Assembly: GCF_001278845.1 (NCBI RefSeq)
Contig: NZ_CP012590.1
Coordinates: 1,116,001-1,180,000 of the forward strand
DNA length: 64,000 nt
Direction of reading: 5' to 3'
DNA from: Actinomyces sp. oral taxon 414
GTDB lineage: Bacteria > Actinomycetota > Actinomycetes > Actinomycetales > Actinomycetaceae
Part shown: positions 7,241 to 16,965 of the stretch, in pieces
Layout: every line of letters begins with the position of its first letter
How positions within the stretch are numbered: the stretch's first letter is position 1
Notes under the pieces: generated by a model
Database searches by the model: none
What the model was told of the DNA's origin: nothing
Seen by the model: only the letters and a program-made list of their open reading frames with translations
Translations under genes and position numbers: made by a program

Positions 7241-8376
7241 CGGGCGTCGACCGCCTCGACCAGGCCCGCCACGAGCCCGGGCCAGGTCCAGCGCCGCTCC
7301 ATGAGCCCGCGCCCGGCCCGCCCCATCCGCCCGCGCAGCCCCGGGTCCGACAGCTGGCGCACGAGCGCGGCCACGAGGGCGTCGGCGTCCCGGCCGTCCA
7401 CGACGTCGCCGGTCACGCCCTCCTCGACCGTCTCCGGGGCGCCGCCGCTGTTCCCGGCAATGACCGGCAGCCCGGTGGCCGAGGCCTCGAGGAAGACGAT
7501 GCCCAGCCCCTCGACGTCGAGCCCGCCCCCGCGGGTGCGGCAGGGCATGGCGAAGACGTCCCCCATGGCGACGTGGCCGGGCAGCTCGTCGTGGGGCACC
7601 GCGCCGGTGAGGATAATGGACTCGCGCACGGGGGAGCGGCGCTTGAGCAGAGCGAGCCGCCTGGCGTAGGGGCCCCAGCCGACGATGACCAGCCGGGCCC
7701 CGGGCACCCGCTCGACCACCCGCGGCCAGACCCCGATGAGCGAGTCCTGGCCCTTGCGGGCCACCAGGCGGGAGACGCACACGGCGGTGGGCGCCCCGCC
7801 CAGACCGTAACGGGCGCGCAGGCGGGCCCGGGCGGCGGCGTCGGGACGGAAGCGCTCGACGTCGATGCCGCTGGGCAGGCGCAGGACCTGCCGGTCGGGG
7901 GGCATGAAGGGCCGCAGGCGCCCCAGGGTGTAGTCCGAGATGTGGGTGACGACGTCGGCCTCGCGGAAGATCCGCCGCAGGGCCAGGCGGGCCCCCGGGA
8001 TCATGGACCAGCCGACCTCGTGGCCGTGGGTCGAGACAATGACCCGGCTCGCCCCGGCCTCGCGGGCGGCGCGGCCGAGCAGGCCCAGGGGGGCGGCGGC
8101 GCCGAACCAGACCGTCTCGATGGCGCGCTCGCCGATGATCCGCTGCATGCGGGCGCGCACGTCGGGGGTGGGCAGGAGCATGTGCGTGGGCATGCGCACG
8201 ACGTCGAAGGCCAGGGCGGCGTCGTGGGCGGCGGCGGCCTCCGGTCCTTCGGGCGGGGTGGAGGCGAGGACGGTGATGTCGTCGGCGGGCAGGCGCCGGG
8301 TGTAGTCGTCGAGGTAGGACTGGATGCCGCCGACGACGGGCGGGAAGTCGTTGGTGACCAGGAGCGTGCGGCGCAT
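7237..8376 (-). CDS. GT4 glycosyltransferase, PimB-like mannosyltransferase
   Basis: A 379-residue GT-B enzyme of family GT4. N-terminal VTNDFPPVVGGIQSYLDDY matches the opening of PimB', the GDP-mannose-dependent enzyme that adds the second mannose to phosphatidylinositol mannosides. The donor-site region CRTRGGGLDVEGLGIVFLEA and the CVSRLVARKGQDSL block also fit. It probably acts at the cytoplasmic face of the membrane in phosphoglycolipid or lipoglycan synthesis. It is first in a two-gene operon with the GNAT protein (4-bp overlap). The exact acceptor cannot be read from sequence; another GT4 mannosyltransferase is possible. Confidence 0.8.
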   Translation of the reverse strand: MRRTLLVTNDFPPVVGGIQSYLDDYTRRLPADDITVLASTPPEGPEAAAAHDAALAFDVVRMPTHMLLPTPDVRARMQRIIGERAIETVWFGAAAPLGLLGRAAREAGASRVIVSTHGHEVGWSMIPGARLALRRIFREADVVTHISDYTLGRLRPFMPPDRQVLRLPSGIDVERFRPDAAARARLRARYGLGGAPTAVCVSRLVARKGQDSLIGVWPRVVERVPGARLVIVGWGPYARRLALLKRRSPVRESIILTGAVPHDELPGHVAMGDVFAMPCRTRGGGLDVEGLGIVFLEASATGLPVIAGNSGGAPETVEEGVTGDVVDGRDADALVAALVRQLSDPGLRGRMGRAGRGLMERRWTWPGLVAGLVEAVDAR

Positions 8377-8422
8377 GGGGGCGAGTCTAGGGCCCGGCGC
8401 GGGGACGGGGGAGGCGCGGGGC

Positions 8423-9160
8423 TCAGCCCTCGTCGGCGTTGCGCAGGACCTCGGTCAGGCGCTTGGCGGCGGCCATGACGACGGCGCCGTGGACGCGGCC
8501 GGGCTGGCGGCCCATGCGCTCAATGGGCCCGGAGATCGACACGGCGGCGATGACCTTGCCGCTCGCCCCGCGCACGGGCGCCGAGACGCTGGCGACGCCC
8601 GGCTCGCGCTCGCCCACGGACTGGGCCCACCCGCGGCGGCGCACGGCCGAGAGCATGGTGGCGTTGAAGCGGGCGCCGACCAGGCCGCGGTGGAGGCGGT
8701 CGGGCTCCTCCCAGGCGAGCAGGACCTGGGCGCCCGAGCCGCCCAGCATGGACATGGTCGCCCCCACCGGGATCGAGTCGCGCAGGCCGATGGGCCGCTC
8801 GGCGTTGGCCACGCAGATGCGCACGTCCCCCTGGCGCCGGTAGAGCTGGGCGGACTCGTGGGTCTTGTCGCGCAGGGCCGCCAGCACGGGGCCGGCCGCC
8901 GCCAGCAGGTGGTCCTCGCCCGCGGCGGAGGCGAGTTCGCTCAGCCGCGGGCCCAGGACGAAGCGGCTCTGGGAGTCGCGCGCGACCAGGCGGTGGTACT
9001 CCAGGGCCACGGCGATGCGGTGCGCCGTCGGGCGGGCGAGGTGGGTGGAGTGGACGAGCTGGGCCAGGGTGGCCGGCCCGGCTTCGAGGGCGCTCATGAC
9101 CAGGGCGGCCTTGTCTATGACTCCGACGCCACTGCTCTCGGTCTCGCGCAACCCGTCCAT
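8423..9160 (-). CDS. ndgR: NdgR-type IclR-family regulator of leucine biosynthesis
   Basis: A 245-residue IclR-family protein. The helix-turn-helix is near residues 15-70 ([35 protein letters not shown]) and the effector domain follows ([41 protein letters not shown]). It closely matches Streptomyces NdgR, which controls amino-acid genes and binds upstream of leuCD. It is divergent from leuC with a 182-bp shared region, the same arrangement as in Streptomyces. ATG 9160 (MDGLRETES) is chosen because the family starts just before GVGVIDKAA; an upstream in-frame extension to 9238 is unconserved. Confidence 0.93.
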   Translation of the reverse strand: MDGLRETESSGVGVIDKAALVMSALEAGPATLAQLVHSTHLARPTAHRIAVALEYHRLVARDSQSRFVLGPRLSELASAAGEDHLLAAAGPVLAALRDKTHESAQLYRRQGDVRICVANAERPIGLRDSIPVGATMSMLGGSGAQVLLAWEEPDRLHRGLVGARFNATMLSAVRRRGWAQSVGEREPGVASVSAPVRGASGKVIAAVSISGPIERMGRQPGRVHGAVVMAAAKRLTEVLRNADEG

Positions 9161-9342
9161 ACTCTGATACTGCCATTCCGAGTGGTGAGACTTCAAGTAG
9201 TGTCGGGCACAGAAGTGTCGCCGTGTCAGCATCGTCACGCATACTGCTCGTCGCCCCCGCGCACCGCCCGGCCGGCGCGGAGCCGGTCGGACGGCGGCAC
9301 CCGGTCCTCAAGCGGACGCACCCCAGGAAAGGAAGCGCAGCG

Positions 9343-10830
9343 ATGGGAATGACCCTCGCCGAAAAGGTCTGGCGGGACCACGTCGTCGTCCCCGGAGCCG
9401 ACGGGGCGCCCGACCTGCTCTACATCGACCTCCACCTCGTCCACGAGGTCACCAGCCCCCAGGCCTTCGAGGGGCTGCGACTGGCGGGCCGGAAGGTGCG
9501 CCGCCCCGACCTGACCCTGGCCACCGAGGACCACAACACCCCCACCCTCGACATCGACCTGCCCATCGCCGACGTCACCAGCCGCACCCAGATCGAGACC
9601 CTGCGCGCCAACTGCGCCGAGTTCGGGGTACGCCTGCACTCCCTGGGGGACGCCGACCAGGGCATAGTCCACGCCGTCGGCCCCCAGCTGGGGCTGACCC
9701 AGCCGGGCATGACCGTGGTGTGCGGCGACTCCCACACCTCCACCCATGGCGCCTTCGGGGCGCTGGCCTTCGGCATCGGCACCAGCCAGGTCGAGCACGT
9801 CCTGGCCACCCAGACCCTGCCCATCGCCCCCTTCAAGACCATGAGCGTGACTATCGACGGCGACCTGCCCGCCGGCAGCGGCGCCAAGGACATCATCCTG
9901 GCCATTATCGCCAAGATCGGCACCAACGGCGCCCAGGGCCACGTCATCGAGTACCGCGGCCGGGCCATCGAGCAGCTGTCGATGGAGGCCCGCATGACCA
10001 TCTGCAATATGAGCATCGAGGGCGGGGCCCGGGCCGGCATGATCGCCCCCGACCAGACCACCTTCGACTACCTGGCCGGCCGCCCCCACGCCCCCGTCGG
10101 CGAGGACTGGGACGCCGCCGTCGAGTACTGGAGGAGCCTGCGCACCGACGACGACGCCGTCTTCGACACCGAGGTGGTCCTGGAGGCCGCCGACATCGAG
10201 CCCTTCGTCACCTGGGGCACCAACCCCGGCCAGGGCCTGCCCATCTCCGCCCGCGTGCCCGTGCCCGGGGACATCGCCGACGAGACCGAACGTCGCGCCG
10301 CCGAGCGCGCCATCGAGTACATGGACCTGACCCCGGGCATGCCGCTGCGGGACATCCGCGTCGACACCGTCTTCCTGGGCAGCTGCACCAACGGGCGCAT
10401 CGAGGACCTGCGCGCCGCCGCCGAGGTCGTGCGCGGGCGGACCAAGGCGCCGGGCGTGCGCATGCTCGTCGTGCCCGCCTCCGCCCGCATCCGCCTCCAG
10501 GCCGAGGCCGAGGGCCTGGACCGGGTCTTCAAGGACTTCGGGGCCGAGTGGCGCAACGCCGGCTGCTCCATGTGCCTGGCCATGAACCCGGACAAGCTCT
10601 CCCCCGGCGAGCGCTCCGCCTCCACCTCCAACCGCAATTTCGAGGGCCGCCAGGGCAAGGGCGGGCGCACCCACCTCGTCTCGCCGGCCGTCGCCGCCGC
10701 CACCGCCGTGCGCGGCACCCTGTCCAGCCCCGCGGACCTGCCGGCCCTGGCCGCGCCCCCGCCCGGCGCCGGCCTGCCGTCCGTCCCCGCCGGTCTGCCG
10801 ACCGCGCCCGCCGCGCCCGCCGCCGTCTGA
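9343..10830 (+). CDS. leuC: 3-isopropylmalate dehydratase large subunit
   Basis: Aconitase-superfamily subunit that isomerises 2- to 3-isopropylmalate with LeuD, step 2 of leucine synthesis. The 4Fe-4S cysteines are visible: C348 (GSCTNGR) and C408/C411 (GCSMCLAMN). [15 protein letters not shown] and [10 protein letters not shown] are family signatures. The 495 residues include a Pro/Ala-rich C-terminal tail of about 25 that the family lacks. ATG 9343 has AGGAAAGGAAG just upstream. leuD follows after 29 bp. Control by the divergent NdgR is likely. Confidence 0.97.
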   Translation: MGMTLAEKVWRDHVVVPGADGAPDLLYIDLHLVHEVTSPQAFEGLRLAGRKVRRPDLTLATEDHNTPTLDIDLPIADVTSRTQIETLRANCAEFGVRLHSLGDADQGIVHAVGPQLGLTQPGMTVVCGDSHTSTHGAFGALAFGIGTSQVEHVLATQTLPIAPFKTMSVTIDGDLPAGSGAKDIILAIIAKIGTNGAQGHVIEYRGRAIEQLSMEARMTICNMSIEGGARAGMIAPDQTTFDYLAGRPHAPVGEDWDAAVEYWRSLRTDDDAVFDTEVVLEAADIEPFVTWGTNPGQGLPISARVPVPGDIADETERRAAERAIEYMDLTPGMPLRDIRVDTVFLGSCTNGRIEDLRAAAEVVRGRTKAPGVRMLVVPASARIRLQAEAEGLDRVFKDFGAEWRNAGCSMCLAMNPDKLSPGERSASTSNRNFEGRQGKGGRTHLVSPAVAAATAVRGTLSSPADLPALAAPPPGAGLPSVPAGLPTAPAAPAAV

Positions 10831-10859
10831 GCCCGCCCGCCCCGCCCAGGAGACCCGCC

Positions 10860-11540
10860 ATGGACAAGTTCATCCGGCACACCGGCATTGGCGCCCCGCT
10901 GCGCCGCAGCGCCGTCGACACCGACCAGATCATCCCCGCCGTCTACCTCAAGCGCATCACCCGCACCGGGTTCGACGACGCCCTGTTCGCCGGCTGGCGC
11001 GCCGGCGAGCCCGACTTCATCCTCAACCAGGAGGCCTACAAGCGGGCCAGCGTCCTCGTCGCCGGCCCCGACTTCGGCACCGGCTCCTCGCGCGAGCACG
11101 CCGTGTGGGCCCTGAAGGACTACGGCTTCAAGGTGGTCCTCGCCCCCCGCTTCGCCGACATCTTCCGCGGCAACGCCGGCAAGCAGGGCCTGGTGGCCGG
11201 CGTTATCACCCAGGAGGACGCCGAGCAGCTGTGGAAGATCCTCCAGACCGAGCCCGGCACCGAGGTGACCGTCGACCTGGCCGAGCGCACCGTGGAGGCG
11301 GGAGGGTACCGCACCACCTTCCAGATCGACGACTACGTCCGCTGGTGCCTCATGGAGGGCCTGGACGACATCTCGCTGACCCTCCAGAACTCCGAGGCGA
11401 TCGACGCCTACGAGGCCGCCCGCCCCGCCTTCAAGCCGCGCACCCTGCCCGCCAGGCACCTGCCGGCCCGGGAGGTCGTGCCCGCGCGCGCCGCGGACAT
11501 GCCCGTCGCCGTCGGCTTCCCCTACCTGCGCCGGGACTGA
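10860..11540 (+). CDS. leuD: 3-isopropylmalate dehydratase small subunit
   Basis: A 226-residue small subunit carrying the swivelling domain that completes the LeuCD active site. Signatures are [29 protein letters not shown] and NAGKQGL. It is the last gene of the leuCD operon, 29 bp after leuC with CAGGAG upstream of the ATG. The last 30 residues ([20 protein letters not shown]) extend slightly beyond typical LeuD. A weak hairpin about 100 bp downstream may end transcription. Confidence 0.97.
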   Translation: MDKFIRHTGIGAPLRRSAVDTDQIIPAVYLKRITRTGFDDALFAGWRAGEPDFILNQEAYKRASVLVAGPDFGTGSSREHAVWALKDYGFKVVLAPRFADIFRGNAGKQGLVAGVITQEDAEQLWKILQTEPGTEVTVDLAERTVEAGGYRTTFQIDDYVRWCLMEGLDDISLTLQNSEAIDAYEAARPAFKPRTLPARHLPAREVVPARAADMPVAVGFPYLRRD

Positions 11541-11903
11541 GGGCGACGACGACGGCGGGCATCCCGGCGCGGACACCGCCCGCGCCGGGCAACCATTAGG
11601 AGAATCCTCACCATCGACTCCCCCCGGCGGCCGCCCCGCCGTCCTCGCCCGGGAACCGTCTCGGGGGAGGACCGGAGCCGGCCCCGAAGTCGCATCGGCG
11701 GCGATCCGGCCGTTTCCCGGCCCTTCCGGGGCGGCGCGCGCGGGCGGCGGCGGCCCGGGGGCGTCGCCGGGCCGCCCGACGGCGGCGATGCGCGGCGATT
11801 CTCGCGGCGTCGGGCCCTCGCCTATCCTGGAATGAGAACGCGTCCACCGGCGTTCGCAGGAGGCACCCGCGCACCCGCGGGTAACACCGCACGGAGGTTC
11901 TTA
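11541..11903. other. Intergenic region leuD-murA with a possible terminator
   Basis: No gene is supported. TCCTCGCCCG (11642-11651) can pair with CGGGGGAGGA (11662-11671), one mismatch, without a clear T-tract. The murA leader with CGGAGG (11892-11897) is at the right end. Confidence 0.4.
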
Positions 11904-13226
11904 ATGGTCGACGGACTGCTCCAGGTCGAGGGCGGGCGCCCGCTCTCCGGCGAGATCACCGTACGCGGCGCCAAGAACCTCGTCTCCAAGGCCATGGTGG
12001 CGGCGCTGCTGGGCGCCACGCCGTCGGTGCTGCGCAACGTCCCGCTCATACGCGACGTCGACGTCGTCTCCGGGCTGCTGGCCCTGCACGGGGTCGCCAT
12101 CGACTACGACCAGGCCGAGGGCGTGCTCAGCCTCGACCCCTCCCGGGTCGAGACCGCCCACGTGGCCGACATCGACGCGCACGCGGGCTCCTCGCGCATC
12201 CCCATCCTGTTCTGCGGCCCGCTCCTGCACCGGCTGGGCGAGGCCTTCATCCCCGACCTGGGCGGCTGCCGCATCGGGGACCGCCCCATCGACTACCACC
12301 TGGAGATCCTGCGCAAGTTCGGCGCCGTCGTCGACAAGCTCGAATCCGGCATCCACATCTCGGCGCCGGTCGGGCTGCGCGGCACGGTCATCGAGCTGCC
12401 CTACCCGAGCGTGGGCGCCACCGAGCAGACCCTGCTCACCGCCGTGCGGGCCGAGGGCCTGACCGAGCTGCGCAACGCCGCCGTCGAACCCGAGATCATG
12501 GACCTGGTCGACGTCCTGCAGAAGATGGGCGCCATCATCTCCGTGGACACCGACCGCACCATCCACGTCGAGGGCGTCGACGACCTGTCCGGCTACAACC
12601 ACGCCGCCCTGCCCGACCGCATCGAGGCCGCCTCCTGGGCCTCGGCCGCCCTGGCCACCCGCGGCGACCTCTTCGTGCGCGGCGCCCACCAGAGCGACAT
12701 GACCACCTTCCTCAACACCTTCCGCAAGGTCGGCGGGGCCTTCGACGTCACCGACGACGGCATCCGCTTCTACCACCCGGGCGGGGACCTGAAGTCGATC
12801 GTCGTGGAGACCAACGTCCACCCCGGCTTCATGACCGACTGGCAGCAGCCCCTCGTCGTCGCCCTCACCCAGGCCCAGGGCCTGTCCATCGTCCACGAGA
12901 CCGTCTACGAGAACCGCTTCGGCTTCACCAAGGCCCTGTGCAAGATGGGCGCCACCATCCAGGTCTACCGCGAGTGCCTGGGGGGCTCCGCCTGCCGCTT
13001 CGGCCAGCGCAACTTCTACCACTCGGCGGTCGTCTCCGGGCCCACCCCCCTGCGCGGGGCGGACATCGTCGTGCCCGACCTGCGCGGCGGCTTCTCCCAC
13101 CTCATCGCCGCCCTGGCGGCCGAGGGCACCAGCCGGGTCGAGGGCATCAACCTCATCGACCGCGGCTACGAGCACTTCATGAGCAAGCTCAGGGCCCTGG
13201 ACGCCGACGTCACCCGGCTCGCCTGA
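11904..13226 (+). CDS. murA: UDP-N-acetylglucosamine 1-carboxyvinyltransferase
   Basis: MurA transfers enolpyruvate from PEP to UDP-GlcNAc, the first committed step of peptidoglycan synthesis. The 440 residues contain the substrate Lys/Asn pair (RGAKNLVSK, K24-N25), the catalytic fosfomycin-target cysteine C122 in GGCRIGDRPID, and the C-terminal DLRGGFSHLIAALAAEG. ATG 11904 has GGAGG 6 nt upstream. Several stretches (AHAGSSRIPILFCGPLLHRL) differ from the classical NSASSLR pattern, so it may be the divergent actinobacterial MurA type. It starts a cell-envelope cluster with plsC and gpsA. Confidence 0.95.
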   Translation: MVDGLLQVEGGRPLSGEITVRGAKNLVSKAMVAALLGATPSVLRNVPLIRDVDVVSGLLALHGVAIDYDQAEGVLSLDPSRVETAHVADIDAHAGSSRIPILFCGPLLHRLGEAFIPDLGGCRIGDRPIDYHLEILRKFGAVVDKLESGIHISAPVGLRGTVIELPYPSVGATEQTLLTAVRAEGLTELRNAAVEPEIMDLVDVLQKMGAIISVDTDRTIHVEGVDDLSGYNHAALPDRIEAASWASAALATRGDLFVRGAHQSDMTTFLNTFRKVGGAFDVTDDGIRFYHPGGDLKSIVVETNVHPGFMTDWQQPLVVALTQAQGLSIVHETVYENRFGFTKALCKMGATIQVYRECLGGSACRFGQRNFYHSAVVSGPTPLRGADIVVPDLRGGFSHLIAALAAEGTSRVEGINLIDRGYEHFMSKLRALDADVTRLA

Positions 13227-13405
13227 CCGGTCCCGCCCGGCCCGCCCTCCGCCGTTACCGCCGACGCCAGCCCCGCCCGACCCGGCCGTCGCCCGGACCG
13301 CCCGGCCGCTGCGGCGGGGACCCGGCCCCGGACCGCCGCAGCGGGACGGCCGTCCGGTCCGCGGCGCCGTCGGCGCGCACGGCCGCGAGCCGCTAGAGTC
13401 GCAGC

Positions 13406-14362
13406 GTGCCCACGACTCGACGCATGAGCCCCTTCTACCGCTTCGCGGCGCGGGGGGCGATCATCCCCTTCCTCAAGGCGGTCTCCAGGCAGAAGGTGAC
13501 CGGGACGGAGAACATCCCCCGCGAGGGCGGCTTCATCACCGTCGCCAACCACCTGACCGACCTCGACTCCCTCACCGCCATGCGGGCGATGGTCGACGCC
13601 GACGTGCCCGTCTACTCCCTGGCCAAGTCCACGCTCTTCGACGTGCCCGTCCTGGGAGCCATCCTGCGCGCCGGCGGGCAGATCCCCGTCCACCGCGCCA
13701 CCAAGGAGGCCGGCGACTCCCTCAAGGAGGCCGAGAGGGTCCTGCGCTCGGGCGAGGTCATCATGGTCTTCCCCGAGGGCACCCTCTCGCGCGACCCGCT
13801 CCAGTGGCCCATGACGGGCAAGACCGGCGCCGCGCGCCTGGCCATGGCCACCGGCGCGCCGGTCGTCCCCATGGGGCAGTGGGGCGCCCAGTTCGTCATG
13901 GGCACCTACAGCAAGGTCATCCGCCCCTTCCCGCGCAAGGAGGTGCGCATCCTCATCGGCGAGCCGCTGGACCTGTCCCGCTTCGGCTCCGACACGACCG
14001 ACCGCGACGCGGTGCGCGCGTGCACCGCCGAGATCATGCGCGCCATCACGGCCCTGGTCGAGCAGCTGCGCGGCGAGAAGGCGCCGCGGCCCTACGACAT
14101 GAAGTACGACGGCAACCCCGGCAAGGGCAAGATCGGCGTGCGCCGGCCCGACCCGCCGCCGGGCGGCGAGGGGGCGTCCGTATCCGATGATGGGCCTGCA
14201 TCCGACGACGGGCCCGCGGCCGGGCCTGCATCCGCCGGGGAGGAGGCCGCGAGCGGCGGTGAGGCGCCCGGCGGGGCCCCGCCCGACGACGGGCCCGCGG
14301 CCAGGTCCGGGTCCGCATCCGGGTCCGCGTCCGACGGCGAGTCGGAGGTGGTGGAGTCATGA
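13406..14362 (+). CDS. plsC: 1-acylglycerol-3-phosphate O-acyltransferase (PlsC family)
   Basis: Acylates lysophosphatidate to phosphatidate at the membrane. The acyltransferase motifs are present: H49-x4-D54 in NHLTDLD, and FPEGTLSRD at 123-131. The first about 230 residues match the family. The remaining 80 residues are an acidic Gly/Ala/Ser-rich tail with the repeated word SDDGPA, not part of the enzyme fold. GTG start at 13406. The stop overlaps the gpsA ATG (ATGA), so plsC and gpsA form one unit for making phosphatidic acid from glycerol-3-phosphate. Confidence 0.93.
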   Translation: MPTTRRMSPFYRFAARGAIIPFLKAVSRQKVTGTENIPREGGFITVANHLTDLDSLTAMRAMVDADVPVYSLAKSTLFDVPVLGAILRAGGQIPVHRATKEAGDSLKEAERVLRSGEVIMVFPEGTLSRDPLQWPMTGKTGAARLAMATGAPVVPMGQWGAQFVMGTYSKVIRPFPRKEVRILIGEPLDLSRFGSDTTDRDAVRACTAEIMRAITALVEQLRGEKAPRPYDMKYDGNPGKGKIGVRRPDPPPGGEGASVSDDGPASDDGPAAGPASAGEEAASGGEAPGGAPPDDGPAARSGSASGSASDGESEVVES

Positions 14363-15402
14363 GCGCCGCCGCCCACGCGCCCGCCTTCAGCCGGGCCGCC
14401 GTCGTCGGGGCCGGCGCCTGGGGCACGACCTTCGCCACCCTGCTGGTGCGCACCGGCATCCCCACGCTCATGTGGGCCAGGCGGGCCGAGATCGCGGCGG
14501 AGATCAACGCCGGGACCAATGAGCGCTACCTGCGCGGCGTGAGCCTGCCCCGGGGGCTGGGGGCGACCACGTCCCTGGACGAGGCCCTGGGCGGCGCCGA
14601 CCTCGTCGTCGTCGCCGTGCCCTCCCAGCTGGCGCGCGCGGTGCTCGAGCCGGGTGCGGGCATGGTCTGCGACGACGCCGTGGCCGTGTCCCTCATGAAG
14701 GGCATCGAGCTGGGCACGGGGCTGCGGATGAGCCAGATGGTGGGCGAGGTCCTCGCGATCGGGCCCGAGCGCCTCGCCGTCGTCTCCGGGCCCAACCTCG
14801 CCGACGAGATCGCCGCCGGGCAGCCGACGGCGACCGTGGTGGCCGCCCGGGACGCGGACGTGGCCTCCCGCGTCGCGGCCGCCTGCGCCACCCCGACCTT
14901 CCGGCCCTACACGAACACCGACGTCCTGGGCGTCGAGCTGTGCGGCGCGGTCAAGAACGTCATCGCCCTGGCCGTGGGCATCGCCGCCGGGCGGGGCCTG
15001 GGGGACAACTCCAAGGCCGCCATCATCACCCGGGGCCTGGTGGAGATCACGCGGCTCGGGCTGGCGCTGGGGGCGGAGCCGGAGACCTTCGCGGGCCTGG
15101 CCGGCATGGGCGACCTGGTCGCCACCTGCTCCTCGCCGCTGTCGCGCAACCAGACCTTCGGGCGCCGCCTGGGGGAGGGGATGAGCGTGGAGCAGGCCAG
15201 GGCCGCCTCCCGGGGCGTGGCCGAGGGCGCCAGGTCGGCCCGGGCCGTGCTGGACCTGGCCGGGGAGCACGGCGTGGAGATGCCGATCACCGCCGGCATC
15301 GTCGCCGTCGTGGAGGGGCGGGCCTCCGTGGCCGAGGTGACCGACGCCCTGCTGGCCCGCCCCCGCAAGGCCGAGGGCGTCAACGCCGCCCCGCTGGCCT
15401 GA
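14359..15402 (+). CDS. gpsA: Glycerol-3-phosphate dehydrogenase [NAD(P)+]
   Basis: Makes sn-glycerol-3-phosphate from DHAP for phospholipid synthesis. The 347 residues show the nucleotide-binding GAGAWGTTFATLL, the middle motif VSGPNLADEIA and the catalytic-lysine region ELCGAVKNVIALAVG, followed by GMGDLVATCSSPLSRN. It is translationally coupled to plsC. In related genomes ddl follows directly; here a 6.8-kb accessory island separates them. Confidence 0.97.
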   Translation: MSAAAHAPAFSRAAVVGAGAWGTTFATLLVRTGIPTLMWARRAEIAAEINAGTNERYLRGVSLPRGLGATTSLDEALGGADLVVVAVPSQLARAVLEPGAGMVCDDAVAVSLMKGIELGTGLRMSQMVGEVLAIGPERLAVVSGPNLADEIAAGQPTATVVAARDADVASRVAAACATPTFRPYTNTDVLGVELCGAVKNVIALAVGIAAGRGLGDNSKAAIITRGLVEITRLGLALGAEPETFAGLAGMGDLVATCSSPLSRNQTFGRRLGEGMSVEQARAASRGVAEGARSARAVLDLAGEHGVEMPITAGIVAVVEGRASVAEVTDALLARPRKAEGVNAAPLA

Positions 15403-15492
15403 GCCGGCCCGGGCGCGGCGTGCTGGCCTGCCCGTCGGGATGGGCGTGCTGGGAGCCGCCCGCAGCCCGACGGGTCCCGGCGCCCAGGATTT

Positions 15493-15508
15493 GTCTCAGA
15501 ACTGAGAC
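15493..15508. repeat. 16-bp perfect palindrome, copy 1
   Basis: GTCTCAGAACTGAGAC is self-complementary. The same site, differing only in the central AA/TT, lies at 28432-28447. Flanking bases match as well (TTT before, CGGA after). It sits about 215 bp before the next gene, at the left border of the island. Confidence 0.8.
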
Positions 15509-15722
15509 TGTCGGAACGGCCCTTGTCGTATTAACATTACTGTTTGTGCGGTGGCAATCGGATCAAAAATTCTGCGTCAATTTTAATGGGCGGTGGCGAT
15601 GTTATGGGTCGGCTTTAAGGTCGTCCTCACTTTGAAGTCCTTTTCAACGTGACGGTCCTAATCTGTCAAATTTCGGGGCGTCTCGACTCGCCGTACTCCA
15701 ATTTTATGATAGAGAGGTGCTC

Positions 15723-16790
15723 ATGCAGGACGTGCAATCTCACGAAGACGAGTCCGTGAACAACGATTCATTCGGATGTCTTGTATTGGTATTCTTCCCC
15801 ATTCTGACCATTAGTCTTTTTTTTGCCCTCATGTCCATGGTGAAGAAGAACGGCGAGCATTCGCATGGAGGTGCCATATTCGCAGTTTGGATCATTCCGC
15901 CCATCGTGTCCACGCTTATCATGTATCTCGTGTATTCATTCATGTCTGCACGCGCTGCCAATAGGAAGAAGGTGCGATTGGAGCGCGAGGCCAAAGAGAG
16001 AGCACAAAAAGAAGCGGAACTGCGGGAACGCCAAGCCAGGGAAAAGGTCGAAAAAGCCAGAGAGCTAGCGGCTAGGAAATCTCGTGAGAAACGAGAGCGG
16101 CTTGCTAGAATAGCACAATATATTACTAATAATAGTGAGTCTGCCATCGAGTCCATGCAGTGTTTGCCCGGTTGGCTCGCCGCGGCAGACGACAGTGCGC
16201 GACTTGCTGTCGAGCACTACCAAGACGGCGCCTTCTCTCCTTTCTGGTCGGATATCGAACAAGCGTATCGGTTTCTAGCAGAATATAGAGACTCTGTAAT
16301 TGCTATTAGTCAAGCCGCAGGCAGGCATGCCGCCCTAGTGGAGGATATGTTGAGAGAAGGTGGAGATCCGGGTCCTTATTCGCGCTTTCCTGTCACATTG
16401 GATAATAACAGGATTAAGGGTGCCCTAAATGATGCCACTCAAGATCTCGAATCGATGACATACGAGGCGCAAAAAGACCCTGTCTTCGCCCAGATCTGGG
16501 AGCAGCGTCGCTTGACAAGCGCCGTGGTGTCTGGCTTCGCTAACCTGGAGACCGCCGTGCGCGATATGAAACGGGCGGTCGTTGAGTCCATCGAGAGTAT
16601 GGAGCGCAATATCATCGACTCGAATATCCGCGTGGAGCAGGCCATCGAAATGGCGAAGTCAGATATTTCTCTCCATCTGCTGGATGCGAGTAAAGAACAG
16701 GCGGAGTCTATGCAAAGGCTGATCGGCAAGGTCGGAGAAGTCGAGCGAGAGGTTTATCGCCAGAACTGGGGACACTACTCTATTCTATGA
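15723..16790 (+). CDS. Membrane protein with two TM segments and a long coiled coil
   Basis: A 355-residue protein of unknown function. Two hydrophobic segments lie at about 18-39 and 50-72. A Lys/Glu/Arg-rich coiled-coil stretch follows at about 78-130 (REAKERAQKEAELRERQAR), then a helical cytoplasmic domain and a second amphipathic helical region near 270-345. Codon use is markedly AT-richer than neighbouring core genes (ATA, AAA and TTA codons occur), a sign of transfer. AGAGAGG precedes ATG 15723; GTG 15717 is the alternative. It stands alone between gpsA and an ISL3 element. Confidence 0.8.
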   Translation: MQDVQSHEDESVNNDSFGCLVLVFFPILTISLFFALMSMVKKNGEHSHGGAIFAVWIIPPIVSTLIMYLVYSFMSARAANRKKVRLEREAKERAQKEAELRERQAREKVEKARELAARKSREKRERLARIAQYITNNSESAIESMQCLPGWLAAADDSARLAVEHYQDGAFSPFWSDIEQAYRFLAEYRDSVIAISQAAGRHAALVEDMLREGGDPGPYSRFPVTLDNNRIKGALNDATQDLESMTYEAQKDPVFAQIWEQRRLTSAVVSGFANLETAVRDMKRAVVESIESMERNIIDSNIRVEQAIEMAKSDISLHLLDASKEQAESMQRLIGKVGEVEREVYRQNWGHYSIL

Positions 16791-16965
16791 TGGCGTTTAC
16801 TGTCTACCCGCGGACGTCATATAGTTCATATATCTGCGATATGAAATCGGAGCAAGGAATCAGTAGAATCGTGTGATTAACCAGCGTCAGCTGGTCTAAC
16901 CGCGATCGTCCGAATTTCCCGCGTATGTGAGCGGCAGCAGGTGGCGGGTGAGTCAAGGGTAATGG

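Noticed and set aside
11608-11892. Short minus-strand frame between leuD and murA
   Set aside because: Arg/Ala-rich, no start signal and no motif.
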